Source: Zelopaecilomyces penicillatus (taxonomy: Eukaryota; Ascomycota; Sordariomycetes; Hypocreales; Pseudodiploosporaceae). Taken from it: a DNA stretch of 64,000 nt. Each line of letters starts with the position of its first letter. The stretch's first letter is position 1. Where the stretch lies: positions 3,038,001 to 3,102,000 of the forward strand of contig VCCP01000004.1 of assembly GCA_005765155.1 (NCBI GenBank), written 5' to 3'. Under the pieces are notes generated by a model. The model was not told where the DNA came from. It searched no databases and saw only the letters and a list, made by a program, of their open reading frames with translations. Shown here piece after piece: positions 1 through 11,839 of this stretch. The position numbers were made by a program, and so were the translations under genes.

Positions 1-217
1 TTCCATGCCCGATGATATCGCCTTGTGAGTTGGTATGCCCTGCAGAGCCATGCCCTTGGTCTGCACGTTCATCTGCCTATGCGGCCCGCACGGTTACCTT
101 GTCACCCCTCCCACGGGAAAGAGATATATGTAGCCTCCCCGGGCCGTTACTTACTTGTTGTCCTGTCCTACTCACAGTTGCCCTGCCTTGGCATGAACTA
201 GTCAACCTATTTTCATC
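1..217. other. upstream spacer of the RTA1-like gene
   Basis: Probable promoter and 5' leader of the gene starting at 218. It is pyrimidine-rich close to the start codon. I see no credible coding frame and no clear TATA box. The window edge cuts the rest of the upstream region. Confidence 0.4.
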
Positions 218-1497
218 ATGGCAGGCGACTGTGGTTTAACATGCCCCGTCAATGGCGGATTTTTCTCTCATAGCCCCAGTGTTGGAGGAAGTGTGGTTCT
301 CCTTACAGCCTTTGCCCTACTGGTACCCATCACTTTCATCCTTGGCTACCGGTTCCGAACGCCAGGTTTCGCGGCTATTCTGGCGACTGGGCTATTGTTG
401 GAAGTCCTCGGCTTTGCAGGGCGAGTACTACTCCATTCTGCACGAAATGACCAAGGCTACTTTACTCTGATGCTCCTTGGGACGGTTCTGGGCCCGAGTT
501 TCATGTCAAGTGCGATCTATCTCATTATTCCCCATCTCCTAGCCGTCTACGGAGAAGGGTTCAGTCCCTGCAGGCCAATGCTCGCAACCTTTTTTTTAAA
601 TGGCCTGGTGGCCATCGGCTTAGTTATCCAGGTGGTAGGTGTTGTGTTTGTGGCGTATGGTGTCGGTGGAACGAGTGTTAGTGACCCTGCTTTGTGTTGC
701 GAAACAATTGGTTATGACGTGCGTTGCTAACATTGCTGAACAGAGACTCCATAGCGCCGATATTATAGCTGGTGGAATAGGGGTTCAGGCCGTGTCTTTG
801 CTGATAACGAGCGGCATATACTTTGCGTTTGTTTTGAGATTGGCGTCGGGCAAGGATGTCCAAGATCCCAAACACTCAAATGTCTACCTCTCTTCTCGAT
901 TCTCCATATTCCTTCGCTGTGAGTTTTGGACCACTTGCTCCATCATATCATGATACAAACGCATACTGATTTCCACCCCTAGGTTTTGAGGCCGCAACCG
1001 TTCTCCTGCTGGGATACTCCATCTATCGCATTATTGAATTGGCAGGCGGCATAGGTGGTGATCTTTTTCAGAGTGAAGCGGCATTTATGATTGTGGACGG
1101 AGCAGTGCCCTTAGTATCCTGTCTCCTCTTGACTATGGTGCATCCAGGGGCTGCTTTTGGGTCTGCATGGAGTGCAACGTCCCCACGGCGACTCAAACGA
1201 CGTGTTCCCCCTGCCTTGAACCAAGAAATGGGCTACTCGGTTCATCAACGCTACGATCCCAATATTCGAAAACAGTTCTCGCCGTCAACTCAAAATCCAT
1301 TGCGAATGAGCTCTCCCCCAGAGCTTGCCTATGGCTCCTATGGGCTACCAGCAACTCCAAGGCCGACGGGTAAGCCACCAAGCCCGATGATTCCGTCACC
1401 GCGATCTGCTTGGACCGCCAACTCAAGGAGAATGAGTGATAAATCTGATAAACGAACGACGCCAAAGGATCTAGTGGACAGCGATGCACTTTGGTAA
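218..1497 (+). CDS. RTA1-like seven-helix membrane protein
   Basis: Join 218..676, 744..918, 983..1497 gives 382 residues. Intron 1 is 67 bp (donor GTTAGT, branch TGCTAAC, acceptor CAG, phase 0); intron 2 is 64 bp (donor GTGAGT, acceptor TAG, phase 1). The ATG at 218 has A at -3 and G at +4. Several hydrophobic helices are separated by short loops: residues about 27-43, 47-65 and 80-105, then a helix with AIYLIIPHLLAVYG, a helix in exon 2 after ADIIAGGIGVQ, and two in exon 3, the last ending in MVHPG. This is the pattern of the fungal RTA1 family (Rta1, Rsb1, Pug1), plasma-membrane proteins linked to lipid translocation and stress or drug resistance. The soluble tail of about 120 residues is Pro/Ser/Arg-rich and unassigned. 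Substrate cannot be deduced. Neighbours give no pathway context. Confidence 0.88.
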
Positions 1498-2274
1498 TGG
1501 GCAGCGTTGCGTACATGATACCACACGCTCTGTAAAGCTTGGTGGAACTAGGCTGACGGAATGCCGAGTGGGTGTTTGTTTCCAGTACAAACGAAACAAG
1601 GGGGCTGTAGAAGGTGGATGGCACATGCGTTTTCGAAGCGGGGCGTTGGGGCGGGCTGTTGGTCGGTTGCAATGATTATGACGTGCTCCGATGCACCGAC
1701 TGCTGCTATTTTTTCTCTTTCCTTCTTTTTTCCTTTGATTGTAAAACTCATTTGGAGGAGAGAGTGCTATTTTCTATCTCAGGTCTCCTACCCAACCAAG
1801 ATACTTGGTAGAATGATCTATGTATCTGCCTAGTGCGGAAGAAAGGATGCCGCCTATGGGCAAAATCCACCATTTGTCCAGATCAATCAATAGTATTAAC
1901 ACCCCCAAAAAGCTCTATGTTGTCTAACTATTCTCTTATTCTCCTCTTTTGCCCCCGCACCAGAAAATACGTAGTTGAGTACAGACGCGGCACTCATCTC
2001 TCAATTGGAGTTTGCGCCAATATGAAGGAGCAAGTTGCCAGCAGTTGTCGTCTATGCCGCTTAGGTCGGCGATCTAGGACGCGCCTAGTTCGGCTATGAG
2101 GACGGCGAGCGGGACGGACGGCTTGGGAATCGGAGTGTGTGGGTATTAAAAGTGGATCGACAGATCGGCAGTTGTCATCAGTTCTAGCGGGATCTTGAGC
2201 AGAAACTCTCCATCAAGTTGTGGCTTGCCAATCGTGGTCATCGTCATGACAAATAATTATCTGCTCGCTTGGTT

Positions 2275-2318
2275 GGGGGTCAGCGCGGCTCTTCGCGCAT
2301 ACTTCCGCGCTGACTCCC
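2275..2318. repeat. inverted repeat, 14-bp arms, 16-nt loop
   Basis: The left arm (2275-2288, ending CAGCGCGG) matches the reverse complement of the right arm (2305-2318, starting CCGCGCTG) at 13 of 14 positions. The loop is 16 nt. The arms are GC-rich in an otherwise AT-leaning spacer, so the hairpin would be stable as RNA or single-stranded DNA. Function unknown. Confidence 0.75.
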
Positions 2319-2636
2319 GCCACTTTTCGCGGTGATGGTGCCAAGCGATGTCCTCTTCCTTTACAGAATTTTATTACAGATACCTAATAAGTAAGGTAAG
2401 TAGGTACACAAGTGTCATGGCCGAGATTTCTTCTGGATGTACATGTGATCTGCATGCACAGGTGTGAAGGCACAGGATGGATGGATAGCGCATGTCTTGT
2501 CACATTACGACCAGAGTCCTGATTCGCCCAATAACCGCCTACCTGTTCATGACCCCACCTTCCTCATCCTTGTACACCTCAAATAATTCACCTGCCCACC
2601 GACCCAGCCTTGAATTATTATTACCATTGTGCTTAT

Positions 2637-2684
2637 AATTATTCATTCACTCAGAAGTTGAATTATTCATTCACTCAGAAGTTG
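2637..2684. repeat. 24-bp perfect tandem duplication
   Basis: Two adjacent identical copies of a 24-bp unit beginning AATTATTCATTC and ending CAGAAGTTG, followed by the first three bases of a third copy. It lies in noncoding sequence and is probably a slippage product. Confidence 0.85.
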
Positions 2685-5042
2685 AATCTGCCTCATGACT
2701 CACTGAAAGGAATACGAAACGCCATCGTTCGAAGATTGTCTTCTAGATACGCCAACTGCCGAGGAAGCCATCTGGTGGCTGGCTTCACGCGGCGGCTTCG
2801 ATATTAACCAACGGGCGAGAAATGCGGATGTGAGTGAGCATGGGTGGGGGACCTGCCAGCTGCAGAACCCATTATAAGCTGCCCGGTAATTGGAAAATTG
2901 AATACTGGAGAACATCTGATTGCAAGCCATTGCGAGCACTGGTCCTGGTCTCTTACAGTATTACAACAAGCACAACCTGACGCATCAACACCCAATGCAG
3001 CTCGTCACAGGGATCAGCCAAAACAAGCGCCGACTGGTGTAACTACTACGTACTATGATGAGAGAGGCAGCTCGAGCTCTGCATGTTTTACTTTTGACGA
3101 GGATCCCGCGCGTCTTTTGTCCGTCACCGCCACGAAGCTTGGTGTGGGGGGGTGCGCCTCTCGCTGGTCTCGTTTATTATCGTCTGGCGTCTGTCGTCTG
3201 TCGTTTGTCGTCTGTTATGGCCGCTCGGAATCTGTCCGGCGCGCGTGGGCAAGACACCGCTTACTAGCGCATTCAGCCTTCCCCTCTTCATTGTCTGTTG
3301 AACACCTTGATACAACATCAATCTAAGCGATGCGAGGTACTTACAAATAGCCGCAGCAAGTTGTTAGGAATCACAGCCATCCAAGGGTTCTGCCCTTTGA
3401 GCCGGTACTGCAGCACAGTATTGACCCGGGGGTGCTGCGTAAGCTGCACTTGACTCTGCATAGGGGGGCTTTGGAGGCACCTAATATGTACGCACGACCA
3501 GACATGCCGCGGCTTTCCATCCGAGCAGCCGGTCCTCTCCCGGAAATCAGCTCTGCCGGCTTTGGCAGATGACGCTGGTGACATCTGAGTCATTTCTTGG
3601 TAAAGACTAATACACCTACATGGATACATGTCCAAGTCTAAATGTCTTAATATAGATGGAGTACATGCATTGATCTTACGCACGTGAAGGATGAATAGGT
3701 ACATTTTGTATTGCCTTATCCCTGTGAACTGTTTGGCTGCACGTAATTTCGTTGGTTTTGTTTCTTTAATCAGCTGCCTGGGACAAGATGCGGCACCATC
3801 CGCTTGTGGGTCGTGCAGGAGCTGCGTTCATGTTGTATTTGTACCAACAACATGACAAGTCGACAACTTTCTTATGGTTCTCATTGCTTCCCCTGCCAAA
3901 ACGTCCGCCTGTTTATTCCCACTTGTAACCTCATTGACTAGAGCTATGCACAGAGGTTAGGATGGAATATTGTTAGTGATTTCGTTGGCCATTTCCGACC
4001 TTATTATTTCCAAGCATTATTTGGTAGCTGGCTGTTCATTACACCTGCTCTCATGACTACTTTAAGTCGAATAATAGCATGTAAGTGAGCATGAGGGCTG
4101 GCATAGTGCGCAGTCTCCTGACAGATTAGAGCGTGTGTCGAACTCATAGCATGGTATCAAGTAACTTTCTAAGCACATGTGGTAGAGCTTGTTCTCAGTA
4201 CTTGCTCTACTCCCTCATCGACTCTCTCATTGTGACAAGGGTGAATATCCCTTCATTCCCTACAAACCCTAGACTGTCATTTCGGCCCCGATTACCATAA
4301 TAACATGTAGCTCTCACTGTTAGGGCAGTAGCCGAACATGTCTAACTGTGAACCCTGAGAGTAAGAACATAAGGCGTAAATTGACAATGCCGAATTCCCC
4401 AACCTACGATTGCATCACTTTTGATCATACTTGGTCTGACAGCCAAAACAGGCAGCTAGGCTAGGTTAGGTACGGAGGGGGGGAAAGCTGCTAGAAGGGT
4501 CTCTCTGTGTCAAGCTTATTTGTGCAGGCGACTTCATGTTGGAGTACATGGTGGGCAAGGAGTCACTGGTATAGTCATTCAGGACCTAATGTAAACTCAA
4601 CATCAAATGCACATGAGGAATTAGATTACATCCAGGGAGGCAGAAAACTATCGATGTTCATTAGATAGGTGATGTATTTGGCTTAACATAGTATACCTAT
4701 GAAGGGCCCGTTCCAATGTGGTTTGCGCTGTATTCAACCCTTATCATCACAGCGCTCGTACTACTTGCTTCGCTCATACCATATGTGGAAGTGCAAATGA
4801 GAAATAGTAGACGACTGTGAGTTTGTAAATTAAAAATATAGCTTCACATGGAACAAGGGGTGGTGTACTCGCCAAGCGTTGAGCCTCCTCCAGCCCGGCA
4901 AGGGCTTAAAGCCTCTGGCTGTGTTGCAACCCCCCCCCCCAATATTTCAACGAACTACATCAGACAATTATATATAGCTATGCTTACGATGGACAAACAG
5001 CCCATCAACACTATAATATTTATTCCTTCAGGACGCGGTACA

Positions 5043-5099
5043 AAGAAGAAGAAGAAGAAGAAGAAGAAGAAGAAGAAGAAGAAGAAGAAGAAGAAGAAG

Positions 5100-5129
<30 letters not shown>
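5043..5129. repeat. (AAG)29 microsatellite
   Basis: An uninterrupted run of 29 AAG units (87 bp) in the spacer about 690 bp upstream of the small gene at 5815. A pure purine/pyrimidine tract of this length can form triplex DNA and is prone to length change. An 11-base C run lies about 100 bp to its left. Confidence 0.95.
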
Positions 5130-5130
<1 letters not shown>

Positions 5131-5814
5131 GTATCTGGGCGAGAGGAATGCGAAACCGCTGAGGCCGGGTATGGAATGTAGGGTAGGATTGGTGAAGTTT
5201 GTTATCAAAGTTCAAAAATAGTTGAAATGTTACAGGCAAACCGACCATTGTTCACTGGGTGCAATTTGGGGGGTTCTGGATGGGCTGGAAAGTATGAATA
5301 CAAAGTCACAGGAAATCTGTGGTGTAGGCTTATTTGAGCAACGCGAAAGTGATCTTCACTTCCCCCTTTGTTCTGGCCTTTGGCTAACCACAAAAGTCTT
5401 TATTGAGATACCACAACACACAACAGTCTTTGTTGTTGGAGTGTTGGAGCAGCTCGGGCTCAACTAAGATTTCCTCATGAGAGACAGCCATTTCAGAGTT
5501 CTATTTCACATTGGGCTTTAAATCACCAAACACACCCATAATAGAACAAGACAAGTAGATGTGAATGGCCTGAAACAACGACGACCCTCGACCTTGACAA
5601 AGCACAACATACTTTATTATTGTTTTGTTTTGGAACACAATAGATATGTGTGTCAACGAAGAAAAGCCATGATTAGCATTTGATCGTGATCGCCACGTCG
5701 GCGTATATATTATAGGATAGTACTCCAATTACCGAAGACGAAATCGATGCAGAACCATCAATCTCGATTCATTTTACATTAGGGACGTCCCAAAACACAA
5801 ACGTCATTTTAAAT

Positions 5815-6219
5815 ATGAAGCCATCAATTGGGTTTGACCACATGTTTCAGCTAACTGCCGAAGATGTGGCCTCAATCGGGGGCCAGATTAATAACATGCT
5901 CTTCCGGTGCAAGGTACGCCTCACGCTGAACCCTCCCGAAGTTGAAGATGCCTTGGAACTGGCAGAGGAGGCTCTCAGCTTAGCCAAAACATGGGATATC
6001 CACGGAAAGTTTGCATTGATACAATTCTACAGGGGTGAATGCTTCAAGCTACTGGAGAATTGGGAAGCAGCCCACGAGGCGTTTGAGAAGATTGGCCCTG
6101 CCATGAAAGACCCTTCCATACTGCCAGAATTACTCGAGTGGTGTCGGGAAATGATGGAAGAGTCAAAGACTAACACGGAGTCAAAAACTGACACGGAGTT
6201 CAAGGGGGACAATGTCTAG
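5815..6219 (+). CDS. small TPR-like hypothetical protein, 134 aa
   Basis: Single-exon frame of 134 residues, ATG at 5815 with A at -3. The middle reads as paired amphipathic helices: ALELAEEALSLAKTWDIHGK, then a second pair with YRGECFKLLENWEAAHEAF, which matches the tetratricopeptide pattern (small residues at the helix packing positions, Ala-Phe near the end). A third helix follows (ILPELLEWCREMMEE). The last 20 residues are a degenerate repeat of TESKTDTE type. There is no signal peptide or membrane segment. One or two TPR units suggest a protein-protein adaptor, but no partner can be named. I do not recognise a named family. It could be a fragment of a longer ancestral TPR protein. It stands alone, with spacers of over 4 kb on both sides. 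Confidence 0.6.
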   Translation: MKPSIGFDHMFQLTAEDVASIGGQINNMLFRCKVRLTLNPPEVEDALELAEEALSLAKTWDIHGKFALIQFYRGECFKLLENWEAAHEAFEKIGPAMKDPSILPELLEWCREMMEESKTNTESKTDTEFKGDNV

Positions 6220-9200
6220 CCGAGCAGATCGAATTTCTAGAAGCAAAGGGAGTGGACTTTAATGTAAGGCAGTGATGCCGGATATCACCCAATAATTCGA
6301 GGAAGAACACCAATATACTGTTATTCTGATTGTGTTTTTAAAGCTTTTATGACATAGTTTGACATGATTGCTCTGTCAGGAGAAACCATGACGCATATGT
6401 CAAACCTGAAAGGCTCACCCTGGTAGTGCAGAATAAGTAAAGGGGGGTTGTGGGAGGTTTGATATTGACATTAAGTGAGCCCCGTAACATGCAGTGGTAA
6501 CATTGGTAGTCGTAACGTGGCGTAGCAGGTAGAAAGATCTCTCCACATTGCGGAATGCAGGGAGGCTCATAATCCTAAATGAACAAGGGAGCCACATGCG
6601 AGGGTAGTAGCAGATGGTGATTGCAGTTTTAAGACGACCACGAAAACGGCAAGTGAATAGCGAGTGTGGGGGAAACACATGAGGGGTTGAATCAACATAT
6701 TAGTCTGATGACCGGAGCCGTCTGAAGAGGTTTCTGGAAGCTAGGCTTTCAAAACGCTGGCTGGCCAAGACAAACATAGAAAAGTAGGATTCCCAGGGTT
6801 GGACTGGCCCCCACCTGGTCTGAAGGTTGGAGCTCATTTAGATGTAACCGTATCTGAATCGCGATGATGGATGTGTCCAGAGAGTCTGAAGAGTGTAAAG
6901 TATCTGCATGGGAACTGACGTGTCGTTCCCAAGGATGCCATGTGATGATGATTTTCAGGTAGCAGGAGCACAAAGCCACTGGTACTCCTGTTTCCCATCC
7001 TCGCTAAGACTTGCCCTCAGGATTGATCAAATCATGGCATACGAAGTATGGTGTGAGTTAACAAGCGTAGACAAAGCAAGTTACAATCTCAATAATTGCT
7101 GCGGGAATGTCATATCTCTCTGTATCTCTACTAGCAAGGTCTCATGCAAGTCGAGTTCAATGACTCGGTGACAATAAGGTAATCCGCGCAAGATAAGTCG
7201 GAATGTCCGTGATACAGGCAGGGACACCAGAATCACCGCTCGCCATGATGAGCACATCAGTTCTAGTAAGGGCCCAGAACCCGTTCCAACCTTGCATGGC
7301 TCTCACATCGCGGGGGTTGCTGGTAGGGCAGGACACGAGGGCGAGCTGCAACTTCAACGCGGGGTGGGCTCTGAGGTTACTCTCGTCGAAGGAAACATGA
7401 GATGGGACGAACCAGGGTGAATCATGGGGCCCGCAGCAAAAGGCATGGCGAAGTTGGAATTAGAAGGGGACTGCTGTTTACAAGTGCAAGATGTTGACAG
7501 GGGCAATCCTAAAAGCATGGCCTGCGTGGGGGATATGCGAAGGTACCTGCTGTGAGGGGCATAGCGCTAGGGATCAACAAGTACCCTCTTAGTGTTCAGG
7601 TGGTGCAACTGAGCTGGTTTTCTCTTTTTTTTTCCAGATCACGCCTAGGCCAGCCTGCCAGCTAATCCATACCATTTCATCTCGATAATGCTCCTTAGTA
7701 CCTATTTCGCTACTTGGCAAGTCGCCGATAAGGAGGATGTAACGTGTAAAACGGACACCTGGTGAAAGCCCTGTGTGCCCTCGAGTCACGTCAGTAGCCT
7801 TGCTGAGGTCCTAGAGGCAGTCGCAGGGCAACGAGGAATCACTAATCGTGTGACTGAGCGATTGGCCGTCAGGGTGACGCTTCCTAATAAGAAGCGATGT
7901 TTTCGAATCGTTGCTATCTTGATCGGGGTCCGGCTGTATGGCTAAATTCTGCGGGCCTGTTCGGTCCTTCCTGCCGACCGTACTTGCGAAGGCTGCAGTG
8001 CCTGTGCAGGTACGATACAGAGTCGCGCTCGCTTACCTGCCATGCCACCACTGTTTCCTACCCAACACTCCCAGGCAGTCCCTGCCTGGATAACTCACAT
8101 CCCCCTTCACCTCCACCTCCACACGCTTCCCGAGCTCTCTCAACGTAACATTGACGAGCACCGCCTCGTCCATTTCCATCCATGTACAGTAACCAACCTC
8201 TGCAAACCGGAGCAGACCTGCCTAGAATCGGCCAGACTGGTCGTGCCAGCGGACGCACACTTTTCTTTTGACCCTCCCAACTTCTCAAGGATCTCACAGG
8301 GTGCCTGAAGATGACGGAATCATTCATTGCAATTGGTGCTTGGGATTGTCTGACTCTACAAGATAGGTGATAAGCTTCTGCGCCTTTTCCCCTAGTCTGT
8401 CCGTGGAATCATCTTTGACCAAGGAAATCGGCCAATATCGAGATTGTGGCTTTGAGCTTCATATTTGAGGAAGAGAAGCTTTGCGGCATCCCGCTCATCC
8501 GCGCCTGCCGTCAGCCCGCCCCGCTCAAATCGATTGCATGTGAACTCTTGCTGTGGCTTCGATCTGTGGGGTTGTTCGGATCCCATTCTTTTCTTCTTGC
8601 ATCCCATCCGACTCCCGTTTCTGCCAGGCGGGCTGGAGACCCTCCGTGGGTGGCACTTTTGCACGCTAGCCTTGTGTGTCAACTACTCCTGCGTGGTTTG
8701 TGTCGTTATGAGATCATTGAGATCTCTGCCCTCTATTCTTCTTGCATTCTTCATTTCCTGCTTTTTTGGAAGCATGTGCACAGTGCAGACTTAAGCCTTC
8801 TTGGAGGCAAAGATGATTTACTATTAACTTTGATCTATGTTTGTGTAGTGCCTACTCTATTTACGTCAACCTCCAATGGGAATGAAAGCGTTCGGGGTTG
8901 GCCGCCGGTCGGCCCGCGTGTCCCGCCCACGGATGCCCACTGACCACTCTATCCCCCCGAGAATCACAGCCACCGAAAAAGAGTTTAGTTGAAGTGGGAG
9001 ACAACCTGCTATAACAAAGCCTCGGCATAACTTGATTTCCAGTCCAATCTAGACTCTAGACCCCTGCACGGCAGTTGGCCATCTATTCATCCGTCCTTGC
9101 GTTCAAATAATGTGCTGGTAAGAAAGGAGTAGATAGACGATGCGATATGTCGAGATACGCCTCGAAAAATCACACCGCCCATCGCTAGAGTGATTGTGAG

Positions 9201-11839
9201 GTGATGTCCAGTGCTTGTACCTGATCATTAGAACCCGCAACGTTGAGCGTGTAACCCTGAATTGAATAGTTTGATCATTCGTTGTCCTTCCGCCAAAGGA
9301 CAGGAACGGATTGGCAATGCTGCAGAGAACCCCCAGACTGTTGAACATGAACCATATGTCTACTAGTAGTGTAATTGTTATGAGTGTGGCTAGTAATAAT
9401 GCAGGGTTGCATTGCCTGGAGGGGGATGATCTGCAGCAGAATCTTGCCTGTCTAGTTAATCAGTTTTCTTCTAGCATGTCCTGCCTGTTTGGGACGGGTT
9501 CAGTGCGACGTCCATTATCTTGCCCATGTCACATCAACTTGTGAAATTTGAATCTAGTCTCTATTATCTCTAGGCAAAGGAGAGGAGACGTGGGGCCGTT
9601 ATGATGGGCAAAGATGAGACGGAACTCCTGGCGCAGCCACTCATCGAAAGTCGACTAGCTTTGTGCGAGACAAAAGGGTTCAGCTGGACGGCCTGATATT
9701 CGGCTTCTCTGTTGTCCGGCGAGCAAATAGCAATTTATTTCAACGACCCTTTCTTTTTTTGACGCCGTACGCTTGAGGCTAACCATCTTTTCTTTCTCAA
9801 GCCTGTCGACCCGCGGCATCAGACACCAAGCCTTTACAAACTAAGCCCGTGGTCCTACTCTCTGTGGACAATGAGCATAGTTCGGCCCCTCAGATTGAAT
9901 CCTTCGTACCTGCTGATTTTTGGTACTGTTATATTTTCAGGTTTGAGGGTACGATTCTCCAGCATGGCCACTGGTAGAGTTGTAGTTGTGGCTTTGATAC
10001 CGGCTGTCTCTTTTTTAGGCTTTAGCCATGGGCTGGCTCTTGTGGAATGTGTCTGAAAGTGTAACGTCTCTCCCACACATGTAGAGTCGCACTCAGATAG
10101 TCATGGTTCTCTTGGTGGCAATTTAGCTTGGGAAATAAATCTTGGCTTTCAACCGCCAATCCTGCCCTACAAGGAATACTTACCAGGGGCGTGTTTTCGG
10201 GAGCTCTTGCATAGCTGGTGAGTGGTGACATTGTGAGGAGCTTAAAGAGCTTCCATGCATCATATCGCTGTTTTGGTGGGGGTAAAGTGTCACCAAAGAC
10301 TATCAGATGGCATCGATTGTTCTAAGAAGGGGGAAGGGGGTGTTCCCGGACATGGGTCTATTTCTCGACATGACCAACCATTGACCCAGTTGATACGCCC
10401 TGGGACAGAGTCAAGATGCCCAACTTGGCCACTCTATATGTAGCCGCTAATTATCATGTATGATTCGAGAGGGATTCTGGTTGGATATGACGAGATACAC
10501 AGTATGGGTGGATAAAGCCATGACCGACCACATGATGTGGCAGGACGGCAGTCTCGTCTGAAGCATAAATGCATCTGGATAGAACCATGTTTTTGCTCGC
10601 CCAGACCTTGATCCTTCCATCTTCAACTTCATCTTCATTCTCACCCTTATCCAATCAACCTGTTACGTTCGCACTCTGATGGTGTGCATCTAGACATTGC
10701 TTTCGTCTTGCACATAGTTAACCAAGTGTTGATTATCTGCCTGCCGTGTTAGCACAACTTGAAGAGAAATAATCTAGTGATAAGCCACGATAAGCAAGCC
10801 CACAGGCTTCACAGTCCGAAGAGCCGCGCGATCAAGCCTATTTTATCTCCTGGCAAGCAATTATACCGATCGGTCTCACTGTGCGTAGGGCAGGCCTGTT
10901 CCCACGTGTAAGGGTGTTGGCTTCCCTTTTGTAAAGCCAGATTGAAGAACCCAACGGTCTTCGACTCCCGCCGGCTTTGACATAGATGGTGGGTTGTTGA
11001 CCCGACCCGCCGCGGCCGGTGTAACACTTCGGCTGACGCAGAGTGCCACAGAGTTATTGTTGCAGCGGACACCACAACACAATACGACTAGAACGACATC
11101 GAAACGCAAACAGCTTCCCGTTTATAGCTTTCAATCCGGCCTTCTGCGGCAACCCCATTGGGTCTTTCTTGCTTAGCCTACCTACAACGGTATCGTCAGG
11201 AACACCAACCATCCGCAACCAGGGGGGGAAGCGACACCAAGTGCCACTCTTCGCTCCTTTGCCTTGGTACCTGACATACTGTCTCAAGTGCTCGGGTATA
11301 CTTCAGTACCTACTTACTAAAGTAAGAGACAGCGTGACGGTCTTAGTGCCGGCCACGTCTCCACGAGCCTGCATCTCCAGTCCGTGTGTCTTTGAGCACG
11401 CAAGCGCTCGCCGCGCGGAGACAACAGAAGAACCATTCGAAATAAGAAGGCAGCCGAATAAAACAGCCGAGAAAATTTTTGACGCCTTCCATCTGGAAGA
11501 TTGCGATCCCATATTTATCTTTTTTTTTCTTCTCTCCCTTTCCCTGGCTTGTTATAAACCTGTTACTGGGCCATTTAAGTCGAGTTGTCAAAATTGTGAC
11601 ATGAAAAAGACTTACTTTGTATCGTTTAAACAGACCACCAACATCTTTACTGCCCTCCTTCTGCCCTCAATTTTCTGTTCCCTTGTTATTGGATGCAAAA
11701 GCGACAAACTACACAAGTAGCAGCTTCGCTGGTTACACCCAAACATCTGTTTCATCTTCACCTGGCCTGAATACCTTTCTCCGCAACACTAACAAACACT
11801 CATAAATCTCGACACCAAATACCAAACACCAAACAGACC
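6220..11839. other. 5.6-kb gene-free spacer
   Basis: The largest empty stretch of the window. Short frames occur on both strands but none shows a recognisable motif or a plausible splice chain. A frame on the minus strand at about 7157-7455 has balanced composition but no start or partner exon. Two GATAAG-type motifs lie 12 bp apart near 10777-10793 and a TACCTA island at 11272-11325, both on the promoter side of the ferric reductase. Confidence 0.5.

Larger units (their letters stand above)
1498..5814. other. 4.3-kb gene-free spacer
   Basis: No convincing coding frame on either strand. It holds a 14-bp-arm hairpin (2275-2318), a tandem 24-bp duplication (2637-2684), a TACCTA-type island near 2373-2422, a GTCTGTC-rich patch near 3180-3215, an 11-base C run at 4930-4940 and a long AAG microsatellite (5043-5129). 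The apparent reading frame at 4848-5162 is just the microsatellite read as lysines. Confidence 0.6.

Noticed and set aside
4848..5162. 104-codon frame with a long lysine run (and Phe/Ser runs on the other strand)
   Set aside because: It is the AAG microsatellite read in different frames; no family similarity or splice context.
7157..7455. Minus-strand frame of about 98 codons with balanced composition
   Set aside because: No ATG at its beginning, no acceptable flanking exons and no recognised motif.
11043..11720. 225-codon plus-strand frame before the ferric reductase
   Set aside because: No domain, unusual composition, and it overlaps the expected promoter and leader; probably chance.
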